Source of the DNA: Mycolicibacterium litorale
Lineage (GTDB): Bacteria > Actinomycetota > Actinomycetes > Mycobacteriales > Mycobacteriaceae
Assembly (NCBI RefSeq): GCF_010731695.1
Contig: NZ_AP022586.1
Coordinates: 620,001-684,000 of the forward strand
Length of the DNA stretch: 64,000 nucleotides
Reading direction: 5' to 3'
Shown: piece by piece, positions 38,298-46,284 of the stretch
How positions within the stretch are numbered: position 1 is the stretch's first letter
How the letters are laid out: each line of letters starts with the position of its first letter
Program-made: the position numbers and the translations under genes
Notes under the pieces: model-generated
Databases searched by the model: none
Seen by the model: the letters and a program-made list of their open reading frames with translations, nothing else
What the model was told of the DNA's origin: nothing

Positions 38298-38995
38298 CGA
38301 TGACGTGAGTACTTCAGGTACAGGTAGTCGGCGTGGGTGAGGGCATGGTCGAGCCGCATCGGCCTGGGCGACGCGAGCGCGCCTGCGCCGTGGCCGATGT
38401 CCTGCACACCGGCCAGTGTCGGCGACACCGTCACGCAGATCTCGTCGACGACGTCGGCCGCGACGAGTTCGTCCAACAGTGTCGGACCGCCTTCGCACAG
38501 AACATGATCCAGACCGCGCCGCCGGAACTCGGCCAGCACATCGGACACGTCGACGGTGTGCTCACCGGCGATGAGGACGTCACGCCGTTCATCGGCTGCC
38601 AGCCGGTGCTCGTCTGCCGCACGCTGGGTCGTGACGAGGATCGGCCGCTGCGCGGGATCGGCGAACAGGGAGTCCGGCAGCACACCCGACAGGCTGACGA
38701 CCGCAATCGGCGGGATCGGCCGGCCGGGGGACCAGCTGTGCGACATCGCCTCGACCCGGACGGGGCCGTAGTGCTCGGCGCGCACCGTTCCGGCGCCCAC
38801 CAGGACGACGTCGGCGAACCCCCGCAGCTCACGCAGCAGCGCCTGATCGAGCGGATCGGACAGGGGGCCGGCGCGTCCGGCGAAGGCGGCGGCGCCGTCC
38901 GCACTGAAGATCATGTTGGCGCGCAGCCCCGCGGGAGGGGTGCGGTAGTACTCGATCAACTCGTCGAGGTCGGCAACGGCGGCGAGTCGCGTCAT
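38294..38995 (-). CDS. RibD C-terminal-like pyrimidine/dihydrofolate reductase family protein
   Basis: 233 residues. The N-terminal ~25 residues (AAVADLDELIEYYRTPP) precede the fold RANMIFSADGAAAFAGRAG, then LGGFADVVLVGAGTVRAEHYGP-like NADPH loop (read as ELRGFADVVLVGAGTVRAEH), and LDHVLCEGGPTLLDELV near the end. It lacks the RibD deaminase domain. There are no other riboflavin genes here, so it is likely a stand-alone reductase of the RibD_C family with an unknown small-molecule substrate. Two bases separate its ATG from the flavin reductase stop. Confidence 0.85.
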   Translation of the reverse strand: MTRLAAVADLDELIEYYRTPPAGLRANMIFSADGAAAFAGRAGPLSDPLDQALLRELRGFADVVLVGAGTVRAEHYGPVRVEAMSHSWSPGRPIPPIAVVSLSGVLPDSLFADPAQRPILVTTQRAADEHRLAADERRDVLIAGEHTVDVSDVLAEFRRRGLDHVLCEGGPTLLDELVAADVVDEICVTVSPTLAGVQDIGHGAGALASPRPMRLDHALTHADYLYLKYSRHR

Positions 38996-38997
38996 CG

Positions 38998-39510
38998 TCA
39001 CGCCTCGTGGCCGGGGGTGAGATCGCGGACGTCGGCGAAGGTCGTCCAGTCGGTCAGATCCCCAGGTGGCTGACCGGCGATCGGCGCCAGCAGATGGCCG
39101 ACGTGGTCGCCGACTTCGAAACGGCGCTCGATCTTCCCGACGAACCAGGCGCCCGCGTCGTCGAGAACGGGCACACCTTCGGGTCCGCTGTGCCACGCGC
39201 AGCGCTCGAATTTGTCGATCCGGTCGCCTGTTTCGCCACCGAACAGCTGCGCCAGCTCGATGCGTTCGCGCGGGACGACGTGTACCGCCAGATGCGTCGC
39301 GTTCTGTGCCACCCGAAAAGTCCGGTTGCGCTTGGACAGGCCGATCAGGAAGCGCGGCGGGTTGATACTCGTCTGGCTCCCGAACCCCACCAGACACCCC
39401 GACATCTCGTCGCCTGCTCGGGTGGTGACGACGAACATCGGATAGTCCAGCAGCGCCACGAGTGCCTCGAACGATTCGGCTCCGGGTTCCGGCATCGTCA
39501 CAGTGTCCAT
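38998..39510 (-). CDS. Flavin reductase-like FMN-binding protein
   Basis: 170 residues of the split-barrel flavin reductase family. The core is readable as FVVTTRAGDEMSGCLVGFGS (~26-45), NPPRFLIGLSKRNRTF, ATHLAVHVVPRERIELAQLF. Such proteins reduce free FMN or bind F420/FMN. It sits between a PPOX gene and a RibD-like gene, all on the same strand, suggesting a flavin- or F420-linked redox unit. The ATG at 39510 lacks a good ribosome-binding site; ATG 39495 is an alternative. Confidence 0.85.
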   Translation of the reverse strand: MDTVTMPEPGAESFEALVALLDYPMFVVTTRAGDEMSGCLVGFGSQTSINPPRFLIGLSKRNRTFRVAQNATHLAVHVVPRERIELAQLFGGETGDRIDKFERCAWHSGPEGVPVLDDAGAWFVGKIERRFEVGDHVGHLLAPIAGQPPGDLTDWTTFADVRDLTPGHEA

Positions 39511-39561
39511 GTCCCGTGGCGGGTCCGCTCACCCACCCGGGTCGAGCCGCCGGGTGGTGCG

Positions 39562-39999
39562 TTATTCGCCCGTCCCGTGGTAGTCGGGAAGCGCGGTTTC
39601 GCGGATGCGGCGACCCGTCATCTTCTGAGCTTCGATGCGGATGAAGTGGTCCCGTCGGCCGTCCACCCATGGCTGGAGGAATGTGCCGGACACCTCGACC
39701 AGTTCGTCCACGTCGGTGATCGGGTGCGCCGTTCCGACGATGGTCACACTCCACCCGGTGCGCAGATCGGCGTCTAATTCGTCGGCTTCGAACGCCACCA
39801 CGTCATTCTGTTGCGCGGCAGTGAGTTTCGCGCCGCCCGCCACCCGGATGATGACGTCGTCGCGCTGCATCCGGAAGTTGACCGGCTGCACGGCGGGCAG
39901 ACCGTCCTCGGTGAACACCAGCCGGCCCACCCGAACCCCCTGCAGGAGATCGAGACACTGCCTGCGGTTGAGGACATCGAGTTGTTGTCCCTTCGACAT
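39562..39999 (-). CDS. PPOX-class FMN/F420-binding stress protein
   Basis: 145 residues from ATG 39999 with AGAGGGGA upstream. Pyridoxamine-phosphate-oxidase-like split barrel: DLLQGVRVGRLVFTEDGLPA (~19-38), PVNFRMQRDDVIIRVAGGAK, WSVTIVGTAHPITDVDELVE, ending FIRIEAQKMTGRRI. It belongs to the small single-domain group often annotated as pyridoxamine 5'-phosphate oxidase family. It diverges from the USP gene across a 228-base region with two DosR-like boxes, the nearer centred ~75 bases upstream. This suggests hypoxia/NO control. No enzyme activity can be assigned. Confidence 0.85.
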   Translation of the reverse strand: MSKGQQLDVLNRRQCLDLLQGVRVGRLVFTEDGLPAVQPVNFRMQRDDVIIRVAGGAKLTAAQQNDVVAFEADELDADLRTGWSVTIVGTAHPITDVDELVEVSGTFLQPWVDGRRDHFIRIEAQKMTGRRIRETALPDYHGTGE

Positions 40000-40066
40000 G
40001 GTGATCAGTCCCCTCTGGTCGTAGCCCTGCGAGCGCCAGTGTCCGCCTTGCCGTGCCGTCGCGAAA

Positions 40067-40080
40067 GGGGCATAGGTCCC
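40067..40080. promoter_or_regulatory. DosR-box-like palindrome 1
   Basis: GGGGCATAGGTCCC matches 11 of 14 core positions of the DosR (DevR) consensus GGGACTWWAGTCCC. It is centred ~75 bases from the PPOX start on the minus strand and ~155 bases from the USP start. Confidence 0.6.
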
Positions 40081-40119
40081 TTGTGTGTCGGCGCTTCCCG
40101 ATTTCTGCGGAAATCGTGG

Positions 40120-40133
40120 GGGTCCAAAGCCCC
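40120..40133. promoter_or_regulatory. DosR-box-like palindrome 2
   Basis: GGGTCCAAAGCCCC matches 11 of 14 core positions of the DosR consensus. It begins 53 bases after box 1, and a CATACT element at ~40157 could be the -10 box of the USP promoter. Confidence 0.6.
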
Positions 40134-40227
40134 TGCGCCGGGCATGGTCGCCACTCCATACTGAACACATCCAAGACGTCAACGGTGGCGACTCACAGGG
40201 TGCTCGACGGGCCCGGAAAGGCTACTC

Positions 40228-41109
40228 ATGTCCAGTGCGCTCCGACCCGGCATCGTCGTGGCGGTCGACGGGTCCGCCAGCTCCGATGCTGCCCTGCGAT
40301 GGTCTGCTCGGGAGGCGGTGCTGCATCGGATTCCGCTTCTGCTCGTGCATGTGCTGTCCACCGATGTCACTGCTGCCTGGGCGACCGCCGTTCCGGCCGC
40401 GCTGCTGCCGCTCGAGTACTTCCAGGGCCGCGAGGAGCAGGCGCGCGGCGTGCTCGCCGAAGCCGAAGCACTGGTGAAGGACGCCGGCGCGACACTCGTC
40501 ACGACGAAATTCGTACACGCCGCACCGGTGCCCGCCCTCGTCGAGGCCTCCACGGAGGCCGAGATGGTGGTGGCCGGCACCCGCGGAAACGGTGCGGTGA
40601 AGCGGCTCCTGCTCGGATCAGTGAGCACCGGGCTTCTGTACCACGCACGATGCCCCGTCGCTGTCGTCGGCGCCGACACGGTGCTGGACCGGCCCGACGC
40701 TCCCGTCGTGGTGGGGGTGGACGGTTCGAGGGCGTCGGAACAGGCTCTGGGCATCGCCTTCGACGAGGCATCGTTGAGAGGTGTCGATCTCGTCGCCCTG
40801 CACAGTTGGAGCGACCGCAGCGAATCGCTGCACCCCTACGTCAACTGGGAGGGGGTGCGCGCCCAGGCCGAAGAGACGCTGGCGATCAGTCTGGCCGGGT
40901 TCGGTGAGCGGTATCCGGATGTGACCGTGCATCGCGAGGTGGTGTTCGACCGGCCGGCCGAGCATCTGCTCGAGCGCTCGGAGTCGGCGCAGCTCCTGGT
41001 GGTGGGCAGCCGCGGCCGCGGCGGATTCGCGGGCATGCTGCTGGGCTCGGTCAGCGCCGCCGTGGTGCAGGCGGCCGGGGCGCCGGTGATCGTGGCGCGC
41101 GGCCGGTAG
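40228..41109 (+). CDS. Tandem universal stress protein
   Basis: 293 residues with two USP domains (~8-148 and ~157-293). Each starts with the ATP-binding strand (IVVAVDGSASSDAALRW; VVVGVDGSRASEQALG) and ends with the G-x2-G-x9-G-S motif (GTRGNGAVKRLLLGSVS; GSRGRGGFAGMLLGSVS), so both halves should bind ATP. Of the type of Rv2005c/Rv2623, which are induced by DosR in hypoxia. The start is ATG 40228 behind GGAAAGG. Two DosR-like boxes lie 95-160 bases upstream. Confidence 0.93.
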   Translation: MSSALRPGIVVAVDGSASSDAALRWSAREAVLHRIPLLLVHVLSTDVTAAWATAVPAALLPLEYFQGREEQARGVLAEAEALVKDAGATLVTTKFVHAAPVPALVEASTEAEMVVAGTRGNGAVKRLLLGSVSTGLLYHARCPVAVVGADTVLDRPDAPVVVGVDGSRASEQALGIAFDEASLRGVDLVALHSWSDRSESLHPYVNWEGVRAQAEETLAISLAGFGERYPDVTVHREVVFDRPAEHLLERSESAQLLVVGSRGRGGFAGMLLGSVSAAVVQAAGAPVIVARGR

Positions 41110-41260
41110 GTCCTCGCGGAACGCGCGCCGGGAATCCGGCCCGCAACCGACCACCACCCGCCGGGTGCACGGGCTACCATTTCGCTGCACTCGCAAACAA
41201 GCGGGTGCACAGTGCATGCGGAACGCACGGGTCGGGCGGCCGCGACGGGGGAGGGCCGCT

Positions 41261-42814
41261 ATGCGCATCACACGGAAATCGCTGGCCATGACCGCTGCTG
41301 TCCCGCTCGGGGCGATGGCTCTGACATTCGCGTCGGCCGGTCCGCTGCCGTTGCCGGTCCTACCGGTGCCGACCGAGTTGCTGGCGCAGGGCTTGTATCT
41401 GCGGGGCACGAAGATCGGCGGCTACACGGAGTTCGATGCTCCGTTCGTCCAGTTCGCCAACGGCGTCATCGACCAGACGTACAACGCGGACAACCCGGAC
41501 GACACGGTGACGCTGTCGGTCGACACCGACCAGATCGAGTACAACGGGGGCTTCCGCCCGTTCTCGCAGGGCGGCTTCAACGACCTGACGTACGGGCAGT
41601 CGGTCGAACAGGGCGTGAACCGGCTGGGCGACGGCGTCGCCGCTCAACGCGCCGCCGACCCCGCCGGGACGATCCTGGTCTACGGCTACTCGCAGGGTGC
41701 CGTGGTCGCCGGGCAGTACAAGGCGCGGACCGACGAAGGTGACATCGTCTACGTCCTGCTCGCGAATCCGGGGCGTCCCAACGGCGGAATCCTCGCCCGG
41801 TTCCAGGGTTTCACGATCCCGATCCTCGACATCCCGCTGTCCGGGCCGACCCCGACCGTCAGCGAAGGATGGGAGGAGGGCGACGCGCCCACGAGCTACG
41901 ACCTGACCCGGCAGTACGACGGCTGGGCGGATTTCCCCAAGTATCCGCTCAACGTGCTGGCGACGATCAACGCAGTGCTCGGCATCGCCTATCTTCACGG
42001 CAACTATGAGGTCGACATCGACCCCGGGGAGGCGCTCGCCGACGAGGCGGAGACCGACACCCACGTGTACCGCGACACCGTCTACTACACGATCGGTACC
42101 GGCCTGCTGCCGCTACTGCGGCCGCTCGAGCAGATCGGTGTGCCGCGACCGCTCCTGCTGGCGCTCGACGCGCCGTTGCGGGTGATCGTCGAGCAGGGCT
42201 ACGACCGCGGCACCAACCCCGGTGCGCCGGGCGCCGCGAGCCTCATCCGGCTCGCCAATCCCGCCACCGACCTCGTCAACCTGCTCACCGCGGTTGCGGT
42301 CGGCATCGACGACGGGCTCGAGGCGGGTGGGTTCGGCCGTCCGCTCCACACCACCTCGGCGGGCATGTACGGGGTCGGCGGCCCGACCGTGACACCTCCG
42401 GGCGACCTCGACCTCGACCTCGACACGGCCGAGCAGGGCGACGCCGACGACGATGCCGATGCCGATGCCTCGATCGCCGCTCAGGAGTCGAAAGCCCGTG
42501 CGCCGCTCCAGGACGACGACCTCGATGAGCTGGACGGGGACACCGACGAGGAGCAGGAGCAGGATTCGTCCTCCGGCCGGAAGCTCACGACGCTCACCGC
42601 AGACGACGAGTTGCTCGAGCCCGACGGTGGGGACGACGTCGTGACCGATCCGCCCGCGGACCCGCAGGACGACGCAGAGGGTCAGGACGACGGGCCGGCG
42701 GACGAGCAGGAAAGCGACACCAACGCTGACACTGACGCCGACACCGACACCGACGGCGGATACGTCGGCAAGCACCGCGCCGACGACGGTCCGACGCAGG
42801 GCGCTGCGGCGTGA
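41261..42814 (+). CDS. PE-PPE-domain serine hydrolase with acidic C-terminal tail
   Basis: 517 residues. A signal peptide (MRITRKSLAMTAAVPLGAMA; cleavage near 25-30) indicates export. Residues ~45-330 match the PE-PPE alpha/beta-hydrolase domain: GYSQGAVVAGQYK with nucleophile Ser144, LANPGRPNGGILARFQG, and DGWADFPKYPLNVLATINAV. There is no PE or PPE N-terminus, so it would be exported by Sec rather than ESX. Residues ~385-517 are an unusual Asp/Glu-rich low-complexity tail with DTDADTDTDGGY, a DxDxDG pattern like calcium-binding loops. Esterase or cutinase-like activity on wall lipids is inferred from the family. Confidence 0.85.
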   Translation: MRITRKSLAMTAAVPLGAMALTFASAGPLPLPVLPVPTELLAQGLYLRGTKIGGYTEFDAPFVQFANGVIDQTYNADNPDDTVTLSVDTDQIEYNGGFRPFSQGGFNDLTYGQSVEQGVNRLGDGVAAQRAADPAGTILVYGYSQGAVVAGQYKARTDEGDIVYVLLANPGRPNGGILARFQGFTIPILDIPLSGPTPTVSEGWEEGDAPTSYDLTRQYDGWADFPKYPLNVLATINAVLGIAYLHGNYEVDIDPGEALADEAETDTHVYRDTVYYTIGTGLLPLLRPLEQIGVPRPLLLALDAPLRVIVEQGYDRGTNPGAPGAASLIRLANPATDLVNLLTAVAVGIDDGLEAGGFGRPLHTTSAGMYGVGGPTVTPPGDLDLDLDTAEQGDADDDADADASIAAQESKARAPLQDDDLDELDGDTDEEQEQDSSSGRKLTTLTADDELLEPDGGDDVVTDPPADPQDDAEGQDDGPADEQESDTNADTDADTDTDGGYVGKHRADDGPTQGAAA

Positions 42815-42846
42815 CGGCAGGACTCGAGCGGCGCCACCCGATAACG

Positions 42847-42919
42847 CGCCCCCGGCAGGGATCGAACCTGCGACCAACCGCTTAGAAGGCGGCTGCTCTA
42901 TCCGCTGAGCTACGGAGGC
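42847..42919 (-). tRNA. tRNA-Arg (anticodon TCT)
   Basis: The reverse strand folds with acceptor GCCTCCG/CGGGGGC (one G-T pair), D-arm GCTCAGCGGATAGAGC, anticodon loop CTTCTAA (anticodon TCT) on stem GCCGC/GCGGT, and T-arm GCAGGTTCGATCCCTGC. Discriminator is G; CCA is not encoded. Confidence 0.96.
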
Positions 42920-43084
42920 AAGCGGAGTCACTGTAGCCCAACGGCTGCCGACCGGGTGACGTGTCATCCCTGGTCTGGGGAGTGCTCGATGCGGCTGACC
43001 CCGCGCCGCGCCGGAAACGCTGTTCGCGCCGCGTCACCGCGGACTAGCGTGGTCTCAGCAGTACAGGCGACGGGAGGAGACCGC

Positions 43085-44566
43085 GTGGCGACGAGCGACG
43101 TGCCGGAACTGGATGCCGCGGGGTTGCCGGAGGAGCTGAGCCCGTTCGACCAGATCCTGCATCGGGGTGAGGCCAACCCGCGCACCCGTTCAGGGATCCT
43201 CACGCTCGAGATCCTCGACACCACGCCGGACTGGGACAGGTTCCGCACCCGCTTCGAGCATGCGTCCCGCAAGGTGCTGCGGCTGCGGCAGAAGGTCGTG
43301 ACGCCGACCCTGCCTACGGCCGCGCCCCGCTGGGTCGTCGACCCGGACTTCAACCTCGACTTCCACGTCCGCCGGGCCCGCATCCCGGAACCCGGCACCA
43401 TGCGCCAGTTGATCGACCTCGCCGAGATCGCTCTGCAGTCGCCGCTGGACATCTCCCGCCCGCTGTGGACCGCCACGCTGATCGAAGGCCTCGAGGGTGG
43501 CCGCGCCGCCACCATGCTGCACTTCAGCCACGCGGTGACCGACGGCGTCGGCGGCGTCGAGATGTTCGCCAGCGTCTACGACCTGGAACGCGATCCGCCG
43601 CCGGACGAGGTCCCGCCGCTGCCGATTCCGCAGGATCTATCGCCGAACGACCTGATGCGACAAGGGCTCAACCGGCTGCCGTTCTCCCTGCTCGGCGGTG
43701 TCCGCGGCGCATTGGGCGGCGCGGCGAACGTGGTGGGAAAAGTTGTGCGCGATCCGATCTCGTCGGTCAGCGGGGTGGTCGACTACGCCCTTTCCGGCGC
43801 GCGGGTGGTCGGCTCGGTGGCCGAACCCTCGCCGTTGCTGCGCCGGCGCAGCCTGTCCACCCGCAGCGAAGCGATCGACATGGAACTCGGCGACCTGCAC
43901 AAGGCGGCAAAGGCGGCGGGCGGATCGATCAACGACGCCTACCTGGCGGGTGTGTGCGGCGCATTGCGGCTCTACCACGACGCGTTCGGCGTCCCGGTCG
44001 CAACACTGCCGATGGCGGTGCCGGTCAGCCTGCGGTCCGACGCCGACCCGGCGGGCGGGAATCGCTTCGTCGGCGTGAACCTCGCCGCCCCCATCGGAGT
44101 CGTCGATCCGCGGGAGCGCATCAGCAAGGTGCGGGCGCAGATGACGCGCAAGCGGGAGGAGCGCGCGCTCGACATGGTCGGCGCCATCGCGCCGGTCGCC
44201 AGCCTGCTGCCCGACACCGTGCTGGAAGCCATGGCGGGGCAGGTCGTGAACTCCGACGTGCAGGCCAGCAACGTTCCGGTGTACGCCGGTGACACCTACA
44301 TCGCGGGCGCGAAAATACTGCGGCAGTACGGAATCGGGCCGCTACCGGGGGTGGCGATGATGGTCGTGCTGGTGTCCCGCTCCGGCTTCTGCACGGTCAC
44401 CGCCCGCTACGACCGCGCCTCGATCCGAGACCCGGAGCTGTTCGCCAAGTGCCTGCTCGCGGGATTCGACGAGGTGCTCGCGATCGGCGGACCCGGCCGG
44501 GCGAAGCCCGCGTCGTTCACCGAGCCCACTGAAACGACGTCACCGAACGGGAGTGCGCCACAATGA
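43085..44566 (+). CDS. Wax ester synthase/diacylglycerol acyltransferase-like protein
   Basis: 493 residues from GTG 43085 behind GGGAGGAG, corresponding to Rv2484c. N-terminal condensation-type domain with WVVDPDFNLDFHVRRARIPEPG; the catalytic motif normally HHxxxDG reads S148-H149-AVT-D153-G154, so the first His is Ser while the catalytic second His is kept. C-terminal domain: VPVSLRSDADPAGGNRFVGV and SNVPVYAGDTYIAGAKI. It is first in a tightly coupled operon with plsC- and plsB2-type genes, pointing to triacylglycerol or phospholipid acylation. Activity may differ from true Tgs enzymes because of the Ser replacement. Confidence 0.9.
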   Translation: MATSDVPELDAAGLPEELSPFDQILHRGEANPRTRSGILTLEILDTTPDWDRFRTRFEHASRKVLRLRQKVVTPTLPTAAPRWVVDPDFNLDFHVRRARIPEPGTMRQLIDLAEIALQSPLDISRPLWTATLIEGLEGGRAATMLHFSHAVTDGVGGVEMFASVYDLERDPPPDEVPPLPIPQDLSPNDLMRQGLNRLPFSLLGGVRGALGGAANVVGKVVRDPISSVSGVVDYALSGARVVGSVAEPSPLLRRRSLSTRSEAIDMELGDLHKAAKAAGGSINDAYLAGVCGALRLYHDAFGVPVATLPMAVPVSLRSDADPAGGNRFVGVNLAAPIGVVDPRERISKVRAQMTRKREERALDMVGAIAPVASLLPDTVLEAMAGQVVNSDVQASNVPVYAGDTYIAGAKILRQYGIGPLPGVAMMVVLVSRSGFCTVTARYDRASIRDPELFAKCLLAGFDEVLAIGGPGRAKPASFTEPTETTSPNGSAPQ

Positions 44567-46284
44567 GTCCGGATGACGGTCAGCAGAGCGGGTCACGGGC
44601 CATGCGTCTGCCCGGGTCGGTCGCGGAGATCCTCGCCGCGCCGGAAGGACCACAGGTAGGTGCGTTCTTCGATCTCGACGGCACGCTGGTGGCGGGGTTC
44701 ACCGGCGTCATCATGACGCGGGACCGGTTGCGCCGCAGGCAGATGAGTGTGGGTGAGTTCATCGGCATGGTGCAGGCCGGGCTCAACCACCAGCTCGGCC
44801 GGTCGGAGTTCGAGGACCTCATCGGCAAGGGCGCGCGCATGCTGCGCGGCAGCTCGCTCAGCGATGTCGACGAACTCGCCGAACGCCTCTTCGTCCAGCA
44901 CATCCGCGACCGCATCTATCCCGAGATGCGCGCCCTGGTCCGCGCGCACATGGCGCGCGGGCACACCGTCGTCCTGAGTTCGTCGGCGCTGACGGTCCAG
45001 GTCGAACCGGTCGCGCGGTACCTCGGTATCGACAACGTGCTGAGCAACAAGTTCGAGACCGACGACAACGGGTGCATCACCGGCGAGGTGGTCCGGCCCA
45101 TCCTGTGGGGGCCCGGTAAGGCCCGCGCGGTGCAGGCATTCGCGGCGCGCAACAACGTCGACCTGTCGAAGAGCTATTTCTACGCCGACGGGGACGAGGA
45201 CGTGGCGCTGATGTACCTCGTCGGCAACCCCCGGCCCACCAATCCCGCGGGCAAGCTCGCCGCCGTCGCCGCCAAACGCGGCTGGCCCGTATTGAGATTC
45301 ACCAGCCGCAGCGGCAGCAATCCGTTGTCGCAGTTGCGCACGGTCGCCGCGATCGGCTCGGTACTTCCGGTGGCCGCCAGCGCATTCGGCGTGGGCCTGC
45401 TCACCCAGAACCGGCGCACCGGGGTGAACTTCTTCACCTCGAACTGGACGAGGGTGCTGCTGGCCACGGCCGGTATCACCCTCAACGTGATCGGGCGTGA
45501 GAACCTCACCGCGCAGCGGCCCGCGGTGTTCATCTTCAACCACCGCAACCAGGCCGACCCGCTGATCGTCGGCAGGCTGATCGAGAAGGACTTCACCTCC
45601 GTCGGCAAGAAGGAGCTCGAGAAGGACCCGCTGATCGGCACCATCGGGAAAGTGATGGACGCCGCGTTCATCGACCGTGACGATCCCGAAGCGGCGGTCG
45701 AAGGTCTCCGTAAAGTCGAAGACCTTGCGCGCAAGGGTATTTCGATCCTCATCGCACCGGAGGGCACCCGCTTGGACACCCACGAGGTCGGCGAGTTCAA
45801 GAAGGGGCCGTTCCGCATCGCCATGTCGGCCGGGATTCCCATCGTGCCCATCGTCATCCGCAACGCCGAGGTCGTCGCCGCGCGGGATTCGAGCACCTTC
45901 AACCCGGGCACGGTCGACATCGCGGTCTATCCGCCGATCCCCACCGAGGACTGGACGCTCGACGATCTGCCCGACCGTATCGCCGAGGTCCGCCAGATCT
46001 ACCTCGACACCCTCAAGGCGTGGCCGCAGGACAAACTCCCGATCCCCGCGCTGTACAAGCGCTCGCCGGGCGAGACGGTGGAGCCCAGGAAGGTGGCGGA
46101 CGAGGTGCCGGCCAAGGCGGCCCAGAGCAAGAAAGCGCCCGCCAAGAAGGCCGCCGCGAAGAAAGCGCCCGCCAAGAAGACGGCCGCCAGGAAAACGGCC
46201 AGGAAGGTGACGAAGAAGGCTGAGCCGCAACCGAAGTCATCGACCAACGGCAGGTCGCGGTCCGGGGTGGAGGGACGACAGTGA
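44563..46284 (+). CDS. HAD-IB phosphatase/1-acylglycerol-3-phosphate acyltransferase fusion
   Basis: 573 residues; overlaps the previous gene by ATGA. N-terminal HAD domain with FFDLDGTLV (Asp37, Asp39) and [11 protein letters not shown] (motif III). A hydrophobic segment near 260-285 leads to a PlsC domain with NHRNQADP (NHx4D; His327, Asp332) and APEGTRLDT (~398). Residues ~517-553 form a Lys/Ala/Pro repeat tail ([17 protein letters not shown]) like the C-terminus of mycobacterial HupB. It corresponds to Rv2483c (plsC). Role: acylation of lysophosphatidate in membrane lipid synthesis; the HAD domain could supply a phosphatase step. Confidence 0.92.
   Translation: MSPDDGQQSGSRAMRLPGSVAEILAAPEGPQVGAFFDLDGTLVAGFTGVIMTRDRLRRRQMSVGEFIGMVQAGLNHQLGRSEFEDLIGKGARMLRGSSLSDVDELAERLFVQHIRDRIYPEMRALVRAHMARGHTVVLSSSALTVQVEPVARYLGIDNVLSNKFETDDNGCITGEVVRPILWGPGKARAVQAFAARNNVDLSKSYFYADGDEDVALMYLVGNPRPTNPAGKLAAVAAKRGWPVLRFTSRSGSNPLSQLRTVAAIGSVLPVAASAFGVGLLTQNRRTGVNFFTSNWTRVLLATAGITLNVIGRENLTAQRPAVFIFNHRNQADPLIVGRLIEKDFTSVGKKELEKDPLIGTIGKVMDAAFIDRDDPEAAVEGLRKVEDLARKGISILIAPEGTRLDTHEVGEFKKGPFRIAMSAGIPIVPIVIRNAEVVAARDSSTFNPGTVDIAVYPPIPTEDWTLDDLPDRIAEVRQIYLDTLKAWPQDKLPIPALYKRSPGETVEPRKVADEVPAKAAQSKKAPAKKAAAKKAPAKKTAARKTARKVTKKAEPQPKSSTNGRSRSGVEGRQ

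Noticed and set aside
38294..38995. Riboflavin biosynthesis gene ribD
   Set aside because: Only the reductase-like domain is present, without the deaminase domain or other rib genes, so a stand-alone family reductase is the safer call.
41162..41210. CGGGTGCAC repeated 40 bases apart upstream of the PE-PPE gene
   Set aside because: Two nine-base copies in GC-rich DNA could be chance; no dyad partner or known regulator fits.
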